Positions 25,345 to 35,040 of a DNA stretch of 64,000 nucleotides are shown piece after piece. Position 1 is the first letter of the stretch. Every line of letters starts with the position of its first letter. The position numbers and the translations under genes were made by a program. The notes below the pieces were generated by a model, which saw nothing but the letters and a program-made list of their open reading frames with translations, was not told the origin of the DNA and ran no database searches. The stretch is from Maridesulfovibrio sp050916235 (GTDB lineage Bacteria > Desulfobacterota > Desulfovibrionia > Desulfovibrionales > Desulfovibrionaceae), in contig NZ_CP104854.1 of the NCBI RefSeq assembly GCF_050916235.1, positions 1,984,001 through 2,048,000 of the forward strand. Reading direction: 5' to 3'.

Positions 25345-26031
25345 CTACACCCGGACAAGGGACCAGGAGTAATGCTCTTTATCTCCGGCACGATACTTCA
25401 GGGATTTTTCAACCTTGAAGCCCAGAAGTTCCGTTTCTCCGCTTGCCGGTGCAGGATCATTGGACAGGATCACCACCCGCCCGGTAGGGGACAGCATCGG
25501 ATCAACAAAAGGAAGCAGATCCTTCCAAGGCATGAAAGCCTTGCTCAATATAAGGTCTGCGGGAAGCAGCTTCGGGGGTATTTTTTCAGCCCGGCACTGG
25601 AACACTTCAGTACGGGGCAGCTTCATGGCCCGCAGGGCAGTCCGCATAAATATCGAACGTTTCTGGCGCGACTCTACAAGATTATATATTCCCTTCTGCC
25701 AGACACAGCGCAGGGGAATACCCGGAAGCCCGGCACCGGCACCAAGATCAAGGGTTACGGGTGATTCAGCAAGGTCAAGGGAGTTAAGGAAATCAGCCAG
25801 ATGCAGGCTGTCCGCAACCAGAGAGCTGAAGACCTCCTCCCAACCGGCAGGACCGACCAGATTCATGGATTTATTCCATTTTTCAAGCAGGGTCAGATAC
25901 TCGGCAAGAGCCTGTGCCTGACCTTCGGTTGAACGGAAATCATCATCAAGACAGTCATCCTGGACAAGCGGTCTTCCGGATTGATCTGCGGCCTCGATAA
26001 TATCCTCAATACTCATTGCTGTTTCGGTCAT
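25345..26031 (-). CDS. rsmG: 16S rRNA (guanine-527-N7) methyltransferase RsmG
   Basis: 228 residues. SAM motif TLDLGAGAGLPGIPL (93-107) and ESRQKRSIFMRTA with the KSMNLVG element upstream are diagnostic for GidB/RsmG, which methylates G527 in the 530 loop of 16S rRNA; losing it gives low-level streptomycin resistance in other bacteria. The N-terminus is longer than usual by ~25 residues. It follows the MFS stop codon with no gap (TAA then ATG), and the GAGGAGG sits inside the MFS gene, so translation is coupled. The usual neighbours (gidA, parAB) are absent. Confidence 0.93.
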   Translation of the reverse strand: MTETAMSIEDIIEAADQSGRPLVQDDCLDDDFRSTEGQAQALAEYLTLLEKWNKSMNLVGPAGWEEVFSSLVADSLHLADFLNSLDLAESPVTLDLGAGAGLPGIPLRCVWQKGIYNLVESRQKRSIFMRTALRAMKLPRTEVFQCRAEKIPPKLLPADLILSKAFMPWKDLLPFVDPMLSPTGRVVILSNDPAPASGETELLGFKVEKSLKYRAGDKEHYSWSLVRV

Positions 26032-27456
26032 TTATCCCTCCTCACTGTTCCCGGCAGATTGCACACAAAGGGTTTCCTTGGCAACAGAGGACTTGCGCAG
26101 CAGGGAACGGATCGAAAGCAGCACTGCAACAACGCAAAGCCCGGAAAGGGTTATCAGCGAAATGTGCATTACACTCAGGTATCCTGCGGCAGATTCAGGT
26201 GTTACCGGAGCATTGCCCATTATCGTGGAGATGCATACGGCAATTATCACCATACTGAAGACCATCCCCAGAGTCCTGAGTCCGCCGGCCACAGAGGAAG
26301 CAAAGCCGAAGCGGGACGGAGGAACACTGCACATCAGGATCATCATATTCGGGGAAGAGAAGAGTGAGAAACCGATACCCAGTACGACGAACATGACATA
26401 GAGATAGCTGATGTCAGTATCGGCCGTTACCAGAGCTCCCATGATTGTTCCAACTGTGCAGGCAAGCATTCCAAGCAGGGCAAGAAGACGCGGTGAAAAC
26501 CTGTCTGCCAGCCTGCCGCAGGGCGGAGACAGCAGGGCCTGTACAATCGGCTGAACCACCAGCACAAGACCGGCATCATGAGGAGAAAAACCCTTTACCG
26601 ACTGAAGATAAAGGCTGAACAAAAATACTATACCAAATGTTCCAGCGTAGTTGATGAACTGCACAAGTGCCGCGTCAGAAAAATCAAGCCGTTCCTTGAA
26701 AATTGTCAGCTCGATAAGCGGAGACGCAGACCTGTTCTGCATGTAGACAAACAGCCCGAACCCCAGAATCCCTGCAATCAGCAGCAACGGGCCGAACCAT
26801 CCGGAACCCAGGCTTGTTCCGCCGAATACAATTGCCGCGACAGACAAGGCCACAACAACACTGCCGAAATAATCGAATTTTTCCGCAGAAGCACGGAATC
26901 TGGATTCCAGATTAAGATGGGCAACAATATAGGATATTCCCAGCGGAATCATTCCAAGCCAGAACAGCCAGCGCCAGCCTAAATGAGTGGTAACCAGCCC
27001 TCCGACATACGGACCGGCGGAAAGCCCTACGTATACGGCGGCAACAGCCAGCCCCATGGCCCGCCCGCGTTCCTCCTTTGGCACTGAATCTGTCAGCAGA
27101 GCCATGTTGGTTGCTATCCCCATGCCCCCGGAAATACCCTGGGCCATGCGCAGCAGGATTACTGTCTCAATATTATGGGCAAAACCCAGCAGGAAGGTGG
27201 TTATTGCGTAAAGCAGCACCCCCAGCCTGAACATGGGCTGCCGCCCGTGCATATCGGCCAGTCTGCCGAAAGGAAGCAGTAAGGCCGCCACACTGCCGAT
27301 GTAAATTGATTCAACAAGACTTAAATCCAATCCGCTGGCACCGAACTCCATGCCCATGACCGGCAAAGTAATTCCCACTGCGGAAAACATGAACGGCATG
27401 GTAAACTGGGTTACTGCCACCGTGAATATTACTGCTTTTTTCTTTGATTCATTCAT
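26032..27456 (-). CDS. MFS drug efflux transporter (DHA2/EmrB-QacA type)
   Basis: 474 residues, about 14 helices. Motif A appears as LPFGRLADMHGRQP, motif C-like GISGGMGIATNMALLTDS, and the second-half motif A as GRLADRFSPR. It is a proton-driven exporter of hydrophobic compounds in the inner membrane. It lies downstream of marR on the same strand (130 bases) and directly before rsmG; the MarR operator array at 28068 probably controls the whole cluster. Confidence 0.9.
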   Translation of the reverse strand: MNESKKKAVIFTVAVTQFTMPFMFSAVGITLPVMGMEFGASGLDLSLVESIYIGSVAALLLPFGRLADMHGRQPMFRLGVLLYAITTFLLGFAHNIETVILLRMAQGISGGMGIATNMALLTDSVPKEERGRAMGLAVAAVYVGLSAGPYVGGLVTTHLGWRWLFWLGMIPLGISYIVAHLNLESRFRASAEKFDYFGSVVVALSVAAIVFGGTSLGSGWFGPLLLIAGILGFGLFVYMQNRSASPLIELTIFKERLDFSDAALVQFINYAGTFGIVFLFSLYLQSVKGFSPHDAGLVLVVQPIVQALLSPPCGRLADRFSPRLLALLGMLACTVGTIMGALVTADTDISYLYVMFVVLGIGFSLFSSPNMMILMCSVPPSRFGFASSVAGGLRTLGMVFSMVIIAVCISTIMGNAPVTPESAAGYLSVMHISLITLSGLCVVAVLLSIRSLLRKSSVAKETLCVQSAGNSEEG

Positions 27457-27586
27457 AGCCAGCCTCTCCGGCTCAGCCTTGTTTCCGAATGTCCTTCATG
27501 GATCATACAGGGAAATATTATTATACGAAAAGTTCTCCGAACTCTTGAAAAATTATATGCGGACAAAACAACATAACATTCCATAA

Positions 27587-28042
27587 TCAGAGGATTTCCC
27601 AGACCCTGGGCATATCCAGACGTTCCCGGCAATTGTCGATAATTCTGGTTATAAGGTCTAACAGAACTTCTCTTTCTCCGAGGCTGAGACCTGTTAACAT
27701 CAGTTCATTGCTCTCCCTAAGAACTAAATGCAACTCATCAAATACAGCCAATGATTTTTTCGAAGGATATACCAGTTTCTGGCGACGATTCTCAGGGTTT
27801 TCCTCTCTGTAAATAAACCCGTCTTTTTCAAGCCTTGCCACAGCCCTTGCCGTAGCTCCCTTGTCTACACTCAGGACAGTGGAAATCTCATCCTGCGTCC
27901 TTCCCGGATGGCGTACCGCCTGCATTATGAAACCTATCTGGCAGTAAGTGATACCGAATTTTTCCAATTTGTCAGAAAGAACCGACTTATGAAGCCTGAC
28001 CATCTGGGAAACCATGTAGCCGAATGAAGCTTGTCTCGACAC
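27587..28042 (-). CDS. MarR-family transcriptional regulator
   Basis: 151 residues. The winged helix (QDEISTVLSVDKGATARAVARLEKDGFIYREENPENRRQKLV) is typical MarR. Start: GTG at 28042, five bases after GGAGG; the TTG at 28054 overlaps the Shine-Dalgarno and is unlikely. It should repress itself and the MFS gene, and be released by a drug-like ligand. Three tandem palindromes lie 26-70 bases upstream of its start. Confidence 0.9.
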   Translation of the reverse strand: MSRQASFGYMVSQMVRLHKSVLSDKLEKFGITYCQIGFIMQAVRHPGRTQDEISTVLSVDKGATARAVARLEKDGFIYREENPENRRQKLVYPSKKSLAVFDELHLVLRESNELMLTGLSLGEREVLLDLITRIIDNCRERLDMPRVWEIL

Positions 28043-28067
28043 CACTACCTCCAATGTCGACGATTAT

Positions 28068-28112
28068 GTTGACCTGTCAACTGTTGACTTATCAACTGTT
28101 GACGAGACAACT
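28068..28112. promoter_or_regulatory. Three tandem 15-bp operators in front of marR
   Basis: GTTGACCTGTCAACT, GTTGACTTATCAACT and GTTGACGAGACAACT follow each other with no gap (28068-28082, 28083-28097, 28098-28112). Each is GTTGAC-N4-CAACT and each is a palindrome of GTTG..CAAC. They lie between the divergent marR and flippase genes and overlap likely promoter space for both. Confidence 0.75.
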
Positions 28113-28232
28113 AAATATCATTCCTCCGCATGTCAATACACAGCCCGCTGGAAAAACTGTTCTGAGAGCGGTTTTATTGCTTATGCTCTGCAAAACCGGT
28201 AAATAAAAAGAAATCACATTAAGGACTGGAAT

Positions 28233-29399
28233 TTGAACTATCCTCAACAGCACAAAAGCCGATTCTCGGCCCTGTTGGCAAATGCCGCACGGCTGGCGCT
28301 GGCCGCCGGATTGATCTGGTGGCTGATCGGATCAGGAAGCATAAAACTCGACTATCTGTACGTTCCACACGGCCGCATCCACATGCTCATTACCGGCGCA
28401 GCGGCACTGCTGGCTGCAATGATCCTCAGCGGGGTACGGTACAGGGAGCTTATCAACGGAAGCGGGGTATCCATGTCTCTTGCCGATAGCTTAAAGGCAA
28501 GTGCTATCATGTATTTTTTTACCCAGTGTGTTCTCGGACCGGCAAGCGGTGATGTGGCGCGGTACTTCTACACAATTAAATCAACCGGAAACCGCACCGG
28601 GGCCGGTGCCGCCATCATTGTAGACCGGTTCATAGGTATCATGGGCCTGTTCATGCTGGCCGGAATCGGAATGATCCTGAACTGGTCGCTTGTGGAATCA
28701 TCAGCGCCCCTGCGACTGATAGCCATCCCTCTGCTGACCCTGCTGAGCGGTCTCTGGCTGGGCTTTTTTCTTGGACTTCTTTCCCTGATCAAAAGCAGAA
28801 AGACCGCCCTCATAACAGGGGCCATCTTTCCGGTACTGGCATCTATAATGTGTACGGGAGGATTCTCAAATTTTCTGGGAAACGAAGTCGGTCCAGTTCT
28901 GCTGATTGTTTCAATTTCCGCATTGGCTGCACCCTTGGTGGCCCCGGAACTGCTGGAAGGAGGCTATATCCGTGAGAAAATTCTGCGCGGCTCCGTACTC
29001 GGAACCAAAGCAGGGGAATTTATTTCAGCGCTGCTGGTTTTCCGGAAATGCCCGAAAGTAGTTGCCGCTACAATAGCCATAACCGCACTACAGCACATGC
29101 TCTTTATTGTTGCGCTGTACCTTTTCGCCATGGCCCAGAACCTTCCGGCTGTACCTGATTTTTCGCAAATATTCTTTTCTGCCCCGCTTGCATTCCTTGC
29201 CGGAATAATTCCAGCACCAGCGGCCGGTCTTGGAGTCAACGAAGCAGCATTTGAAACTCTATTGCTTCTTGCTTCAGCCAATACAGTAAAAGCAGGAGCC
29301 TCCATCTACCTGATGCACCGCATCTGGACGACTTTGTTCAGTCTTTCCGCAATACCGTTTTTGATAAATCCGGGAACAAAAAAGGTTGCCTCCCAATAA
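28233..29399 (+). CDS. Lysylphosphatidylglycerol-synthase-TM-like membrane protein (flippase-like)
   Basis: 388 residues, about eight or nine membrane helices, no soluble domain. The family (MprF N-terminal domain, UPF0104) is recognised by the ALAAGLIWWLIGSGSIKL opening, the conserved VLGPASGDVARYFY and IVDRFIGIMGLF segments, and the AGIIPAPAAGLGVNEAAF motif near the end. Relatives flip lipids or act on lipid-linked sugars. The substrate is unknown. TTG start behind AAGGA. Divergent from marR. Confidence 0.8.
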   Translation: MNYPQQHKSRFSALLANAARLALAAGLIWWLIGSGSIKLDYLYVPHGRIHMLITGAAALLAAMILSGVRYRELINGSGVSMSLADSLKASAIMYFFTQCVLGPASGDVARYFYTIKSTGNRTGAGAAIIVDRFIGIMGLFMLAGIGMILNWSLVESSAPLRLIAIPLLTLLSGLWLGFFLGLLSLIKSRKTALITGAIFPVLASIMCTGGFSNFLGNEVGPVLLIVSISALAAPLVAPELLEGGYIREKILRGSVLGTKAGEFISALLVFRKCPKVVAATIAITALQHMLFIVALYLFAMAQNLPAVPDFSQIFFSAPLAFLAGIIPAPAAGLGVNEAAFETLLLLASANTVKAGASIYLMHRIWTTLFSLSAIPFLINPGTKKVASQ

Positions 29400-29473
29400 A
29401 ACGTATGCTCAACTGCTTACATAATCAACCAACGATTATATAATATATATCATCAAATTACACAGGATATAGA

Positions 29474-30949
29474 ATGGCAAACGTTCTTGTTATTGATGAC
29501 GATCCTTTCATAGGAGAGCTGCTGGTAGACATAGCAAAAGAGCTCAATCACAACGGTGAAAATGCCCTTACCCTCAAGGAGGGAATGGCATTGGCCCGTG
29601 AGGAGCGCTTTGATGTTGTGTTTCTTGATGTTGTTCTTCCCGACGGAAACGGCCTGAACGCACTCCCGGAACTTCAACAGCTGGGCAACTGCCCCGAAGT
29701 TGTCATCATCACCGGAAAAGGAGATTCCAAAGGAGCGGAACTGGCCATCAACTCCGGAGCCTGGGACTATATTGCCAAACCGGCAAGTGTTGAGGACTAC
29801 CTGCTGCACATGCAACGTGTGCTGCAGTACAGAACTGAAAAACAGGCATCCAGACCGAAACTCGGACATCATAACATAGTAGGGCGGTCGACCTCAATAA
29901 TACGCTGTCTGGATCAGGCAGCCAAGGCAGCGGAAAGCCATGTCGGGGTACTCCTGCTTGGAGAAACCGGTACAGGCAAGGAACTGTTTGCACGGGCCGT
30001 ACATGATAACAGCTCAAGACGCACTGGCCAGTTCGTCATAGTCGACTGTGCTTCAATCCCGGAAAATCTCGTAGAATCCATTCTTTTCGGGCATGAACGC
30101 GGGGCATTTACCAGTGCCGACAAATCCCAGAAGGGACTGATCTCAAAAGCTGACGGCGGAACACTTTTCCTTGATGAAGTAGGAGAGCTGCCGTTGCAGC
30201 TTCAAAAATCATTCCTGCGCGTGCTTCAGGAACGGACCTATCGTCCGGTAGGAAGTCAGGAAGAACTTGAAAGCGATTTCCGGCTTGTAGCTGCCACCAA
30301 CCGCGACCTGGAGGCCCTGGTGCAGGCCGGGAGATTCCGCCAGGATCTGCTCTACCGTTTGCAGGCATTCACCATAGAACTACCTCCTCTGAGGCAGAGA
30401 GGCGATGACATCTCCAGTCTGGCCCGCTACTACCTGAACAAACTGGCAGTTGATTTCGGAGCATCACCGATTGCAATTTCAGAAGAATTCCTGAACACAC
30501 TAAAATTCTATTCCTGGCCCGGAAACGTGCGGGAATTGTTTAATGTTCTTGAACAGGTGTTTACTGCAAATACCGCGGCAGGCGAATTTCTGCCCATTCA
30601 CCTTCCTGTAAAAGTACGTGTTGCCGCTGCGCAGGCTACCGTTCTGCCAAGTACTGAAAGCAGAAATACCCTGACAGTGATACAGGGTAACAAGTTCAAA
30701 AAAAACAAGAACATAAATCATGGTCAGGAAATTTATGTTCCTACCAGAAGCAATACAACTCCTTTCCCGCAATTAAAGGACTACAGAGATCAGGCACTGG
30801 AACAGGCTGAAAAACTTTATCTTGAAAGTCTGATAATGCACTGCAGGGCGAATATGAATGAAGCTGCAAAAACTGCAGGAATCTCCGTGTCGCGGCTATA
30901 CGCACTGCTCAAGAAATACGACATAAGGAAAAAATTCATCCTCGACTGA
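29474..30949 (+). CDS. Sigma-54-dependent response regulator with a GAFTSA loop
   Basis: 491 residues: receiver domain with D52 (FLDVVLP) and K102, AAA+ domain with Walker A GETGTGKE (163-170) and Walker B TLFLDEVGEL, and a Fis-type helix-turn-helix at the C-terminus (MNEAAKTAGISVSRLYALLKKY). The sigma-54 loop reads GAFTSA (210-215) instead of GAFTGA: the second glycine is serine. A ~60-residue linker after the AAA+ domain is lysine/asparagine-rich. It precedes, with 130 bases between, the kinase at 31080, its likely partner. Confidence 0.92.
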   Translation: MANVLVIDDDPFIGELLVDIAKELNHNGENALTLKEGMALAREERFDVVFLDVVLPDGNGLNALPELQQLGNCPEVVIITGKGDSKGAELAINSGAWDYIAKPASVEDYLLHMQRVLQYRTEKQASRPKLGHHNIVGRSTSIIRCLDQAAKAAESHVGVLLLGETGTGKELFARAVHDNSSRRTGQFVIVDCASIPENLVESILFGHERGAFTSADKSQKGLISKADGGTLFLDEVGELPLQLQKSFLRVLQERTYRPVGSQEELESDFRLVAATNRDLEALVQAGRFRQDLLYRLQAFTIELPPLRQRGDDISSLARYYLNKLAVDFGASPIAISEEFLNTLKFYSWPGNVRELFNVLEQVFTANTAAGEFLPIHLPVKVRVAAAQATVLPSTESRNTLTVIQGNKFKKNKNINHGQEIYVPTRSNTTPFPQLKDYRDQALEQAEKLYLESLIMHCRANMNEAAKTAGISVSRLYALLKKYDIRKKFILD

Positions 30950-31079
30950 CCGCCCTGAAAAGAGTTTACTATATAATTATCAGGAACCGTTCACTTCGAA
31001 AGTTGCTTTTATAGTGTTTATCCAGTTATGTTCTTTCGTAAATCAAATCCTCAGCACCTGTGAGCACTCAAGGAAACTT

Positions 31080-32492
31080 ATGGAGAACCTGCCAAGCCTT
31101 AAAAGATTCGGTGAAAAACTGGACCTGTTGAAACAGCTTGTGACGGATGGAAATTCGGAACAGGCCGACAGCCTTGCCCAGACCATATTTGAGGATTACG
31201 CCCTCTCCCGCGATAACTGCCTGCATCAGGAAGATACCCTGATCGATACCCGCAATTCTCTCTGCGATATAACGGAACGGGCTGAACAACTTGAACACAG
31301 GCTGAAGGAAACTCTTTCCGCCTATAATTCGAACATTCGTACCTTCAGGAAATTCTGCACCACACAGCAGTACATGAACAGCTTGAAATCAATCGCCGAA
31401 CTCCCGGAATTATTGCAGAATATCGCCGTGGAACTGGATGTTTTCAAGGTTTCAGTTGTTCTTGACAGAGAACTGTGTTCCGGAATTCCGGTTGGAGAAA
31501 CACCAACACTCCATATGAAAGGCTGCATGCGTTATATTGATGCAACACTCAGCAGCAGCAAAAACAGAATTTTCATCGGCCCGATTTCCAAGATGATGCG
31601 CCCGGACATATTCTTCGGCGATCAGGACATGTCTCCTGCAATTGACGGATCATGCTTTGCCTTCGGATTAATGGACAAGTACAGCCCAGATACACTGATC
31701 GGACTTTTTTCCATCTACGACCCTTCTACAGACCGTTATCACCCGGAAATGGGAACAGACTTTCTGGAGCACTTCAGCAGTTCCCTTGCATCAACAATAA
31801 TTAATGTCATCAGTCACCAGCGAGCCGCTCTTCTCAGGCAGGACGTGGATAGAATAACAAGACACGACCTGAAAACACCGCTTAACGCCGTCATCAACCT
31901 TCCCCAGATTCTTCTTTCATCTGAAAATGATCCTGGCAGGGCTGAGCTGATAAAAACAATTCAGGATGCCGGCTACAGGATGCTTGGGCTCATAAACAGA
32001 TCTTATGACATCTACCGCATGGAATCTGGTAACTACATATTGAAACCGGATCAGGTTGATCTGCTGCGGTTGACAGGAAAAATCAGGCTTGACCTGCTTG
32101 GAATGATTGAATCAAAGAAGATTCAATTTAAAGTCACAGTAAACGGGCAACCTCCATCAGGGGGCCACACTTTTCTGGTAAAAGGGGAGGAGCTGCTGCT
32201 TTTTTCAATGCTTGCAAACCTGGTAAAGAACAGTATTGAAGCAGCTCCGCAGAACAGTGAGGTCTGCATTGATTTCGCTGACGGAAACGGAATCAGGATC
32301 AAGATTCATAATCCCGGAGAAGTCCATCAGGCAATCAGGGACAGGTTTTTCGATAAATATGTCACTTATGGAAAGAAAGGTGGAACCGGCCTCGGTACAT
32401 ACTCAGCCATGCTCATAGCAAAGGCCCATGGTGGGGATATACACATGGAAAGCACGGCTGAAGAAGGAACTTCTATACTTATTTTTATCTAG
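31080..32492 (+). CDS. Cytoplasmic histidine kinase with DUF484/GAF-like sensor
   Basis: 470 residues, no membrane segment. An N-terminal helical region (1-115) is followed by a GAF-like part with the DUF484 signature DRYHPEMGTDFLEHFSSSLAS (219-239; canonical RFHPGMGTDFL). The dimerisation domain has H262 in TRHDLKTPLNAV, then a HATPase with NLVKNSIEAA and GGTGLGTYSAML. It senses a cytoplasmic signal. Start at 31080 is chosen over GTG at 31014 since AAGGAAACTT precedes it. The stop is four bases from that of the convergent kinase gene, with no terminator between. Confidence 0.85.
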   Translation: MENLPSLKRFGEKLDLLKQLVTDGNSEQADSLAQTIFEDYALSRDNCLHQEDTLIDTRNSLCDITERAEQLEHRLKETLSAYNSNIRTFRKFCTTQQYMNSLKSIAELPELLQNIAVELDVFKVSVVLDRELCSGIPVGETPTLHMKGCMRYIDATLSSSKNRIFIGPISKMMRPDIFFGDQDMSPAIDGSCFAFGLMDKYSPDTLIGLFSIYDPSTDRYHPEMGTDFLEHFSSSLASTIINVISHQRAALLRQDVDRITRHDLKTPLNAVINLPQILLSSENDPGRAELIKTIQDAGYRMLGLINRSYDIYRMESGNYILKPDQVDLLRLTGKIRLDLLGMIESKKIQFKVTVNGQPPSGGHTFLVKGEELLLFSMLANLVKNSIEAAPQNSEVCIDFADGNGIRIKIHNPGEVHQAIRDRFFDKYVTYGKKGGTGLGTYSAMLIAKAHGGDIHMESTAEEGTSILIFI

Positions 32493-32496
32493 ATAA

Positions 32497-35040
32497 TCAT
32501 AGAGCTCCGGAATTTGACGGAAGCCTGAATATGAATTTGGCTCCCTGACCCGGATTAGACTCAATACTGAAGCTGCCCTGATGGTTTTCGGTTATTATGA
32601 AGTATGAAACAGACATACCGAGCCCTGTTCCCATCCCCTTGGGCTTGGTGGTAAAAAACGGCTCAAAAACCCTTCTGCGTACAGAATCTTCCATTCCCGG
32701 ACCGTTGTCTTCTACTTCAGTTACAACGTATTCTCTGTCCTGGCTGATCCTGATCACAATTCTTGGATTCCGATTTTCTGCGGTCATGTTGTGCATCGCC
32801 TGAGCGGCGTTGCCGAGCAGATTCAGCAGCACCTGCTCAATCTCGGTAGGCGAGCAGATAACGTATGGAAGATCTTCATCATATTCACGGATGATTTCAA
32901 TCTGCCTGAAATCATACTTCTTCTTCAGGTCATAGTCCTGCGCGGCAAGGGCAACAGCTTTATCGGCCAGTTCGTTCAGTTTGCATGAAGTTCTGTGCAC
33001 TTCCGGCTTACGACTGAAATTAAGCATATTGGCAATAATATCAGCAGCTCTGGATGCTGCTTCCCTTATTCCATCCAGCATCTTGAGTATTCCGCGAACC
33101 TCCACGTATTCATGAATGGTTTCAATGGAAACACCGAGCCTCTCAGCCTCCTGCGCATTCTTTTTCAATTTCAATGAAAGCCTGCGTTCAATGTTCTGTG
33201 CACCCTGAAGGATTGCCCCGAGCGGATTATTTATTTCATGGGCCATTCCCGCAGCCAGACCGCCTACAGACATCATTTTTTCAGTCTGAACCATCACCTC
33301 CTCAATGCGAACCCTGGCAGTAACATCATCAAGCCTTACAACAGCCCCTTCCAGACCATCAGTTATAAGAGGGTAGATGGTTATATCCTCGTAATGCATT
33401 TCCCCATCTATCATACGCGGTACACGAATGCGCTCCTCGGTATTGCCTTCGATTATTACGGGACGGGCACGTTCAAGCTCTGCCGCAAGCTCAGGGAAAA
33501 CATCCTCTAGCTTCATTCCACGCACTTCTTCATAACTGCGGCCGGTTGCCCTGACAGCTCCGGCATTCCACTGATTAATCGCCCCTCCTGCATCGACACC
33601 GACAAGTATTGAAGGCATGGAATCAAGTATGTTCTTCTGGTGGTTGCGAAGACGTAAGAGTTCCAGACGGGCCTTGTCGTGCTCGGTAATCTCAGTCTCA
33701 AGCTGGTCATTGGCAGCAGAAAGTTCACGATTGCCCATTTCAAGAGCCTTCAGGAGCTTCTCCTTTTCATCCATCCCGGCCTTTATGGAATTGATCATTT
33801 CATTGATAACAATTCCAAGCTCCCGTGTTTCCGTAGGCCCTTCAACAGGTATATCTGCCGCTGTAACACCGCCTTCACGGACATCACGGGCCCCGGCAGT
33901 AAGCTTAAGGAGCGGATGGACAATCCTGCTGGACAGAATGGTGGCGAATGTAAGCGCCAGAGCCAGCACTCCCACTGAGAGCATTATTATCTGACTGCGC
34001 AGTTCCTGTCCGGGCTGCTTAAGCTCATCCTTGTAGACGGATGCACATATGTACCAGTCAAGAGGCTCGAAATATTTGACATACGCTCTTTTCCTAAACG
34101 AAAAATTACCAATCCCTGTATTGGGCTTATCCCATATATACTCATGAATTCCGGTCTCGTGCGCAGCTTTTCTCAATTCATCAAACAAAGGCTTCCCGGT
34201 TTCAGGGTTAACCAGTGTACTCACATCCTTCCCACGATATGACGGATGAATAAGAAGCTCTTTCTTTCCCGAAAAAATAAATACATATCCGCTTTTACCG
34301 ATTCTTATACTGGAGAGACTGTTGCGGAGTTCATCAAGGATGGCCTCCAACCTTTTATCAACATCCTTGTCGATATCATCCATGTAAACCCCGGAACCGA
34401 TAATCCAGTCCCATTGCTTGAAAAGAGAGACATAAGATAGTTTGGGCTGCTCTTCGCTTAAACCATCCGGAAGCGGTTTTGGCCATAGATAGTCAACATA
34501 TCCGCTACCATAAGCTGCGCAGACTTCTCGGAAGGCTACAGCGAGGTTTTTACCTGTTCCCTGCGCACTGTTATAAATAGGGTCGTCAAGTACAGCTCCT
34601 TCAAGATTTGGCATTGTGGGGTGCATAACCATTTTAGGTATAGGAATTGTTGTATCAGTAACCCAAATATACCCTACACCTTTATCGTAACGTATGCCTT
34701 TAAGCTGCTGAAGGCTTATCTTCTTTGCTTCTTCCTCAGTAATAATTCCATTTTCATAATTCTGATAATTAAGTTCTACAATGCTTAAGGCTATCTCTAC
34801 TATGTCCTTCAATTCATTTTTACGAAGCTCAATTGCAGCTTCCCTGAAATATACAAGACTTTGATATTCTGTTGAAACGTTAAGCAATGTTGAATCAATC
34901 AACTCCTGAGCATGATTGAATTCTGTCACGTATACCGCATTGGTAACCTCATGCTGGGCAAAGAAAGTCAACGAGGCTGTGGTCATTATCACCAGCCCGG
35001 CTGCAAACAGCAAAATGATTGCCCGCATTGATTTAAACAT
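32497..35040 (-). CDS. Histidine kinase with two Cache domains, HAMP and PAS
   Basis: 847 residues. TM1 at ~7-25; two consecutive periplasmic Cache modules (~60-225 and ~235-340, each with a GYxxxxD/WD.YI repeat: GVGYIWVTD, then GKSGYVFIF); TM2 at ~350-372; HAMP (372-425); coiled coil; PAS (468-580, PSILVGVDAGGAINQWN); HisKA with H601 in GMAHEINNPLGAI; HATPase with NLLGNAAQAM and GTGLGMSVSY. It senses small extracellular ligands such as organic acids or amines; ligand not determinable. Start at 35040 follows GGAGAATTC. It has no adjacent response regulator on its strand. Confidence 0.9.
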   Translation of the reverse strand: MFKSMRAIILLFAAGLVIMTTASLTFFAQHEVTNAVYVTEFNHAQELIDSTLLNVSTEYQSLVYFREAAIELRKNELKDIVEIALSIVELNYQNYENGIITEEEAKKISLQQLKGIRYDKGVGYIWVTDTTIPIPKMVMHPTMPNLEGAVLDDPIYNSAQGTGKNLAVAFREVCAAYGSGYVDYLWPKPLPDGLSEEQPKLSYVSLFKQWDWIIGSGVYMDDIDKDVDKRLEAILDELRNSLSSIRIGKSGYVFIFSGKKELLIHPSYRGKDVSTLVNPETGKPLFDELRKAAHETGIHEYIWDKPNTGIGNFSFRKRAYVKYFEPLDWYICASVYKDELKQPGQELRSQIIMLSVGVLALALTFATILSSRIVHPLLKLTAGARDVREGGVTAADIPVEGPTETRELGIVINEMINSIKAGMDEKEKLLKALEMGNRELSAANDQLETEITEHDKARLELLRLRNHQKNILDSMPSILVGVDAGGAINQWNAGAVRATGRSYEEVRGMKLEDVFPELAAELERARPVIIEGNTEERIRVPRMIDGEMHYEDITIYPLITDGLEGAVVRLDDVTARVRIEEVMVQTEKMMSVGGLAAGMAHEINNPLGAILQGAQNIERRLSLKLKKNAQEAERLGVSIETIHEYVEVRGILKMLDGIREAASRAADIIANMLNFSRKPEVHRTSCKLNELADKAVALAAQDYDLKKKYDFRQIEIIREYDEDLPYVICSPTEIEQVLLNLLGNAAQAMHNMTAENRNPRIVIRISQDREYVVTEVEDNGPGMEDSVRRRVFEPFFTTKPKGMGTGLGMSVSYFIITENHQGSFSIESNPGQGAKFIFRLPSNSGAL

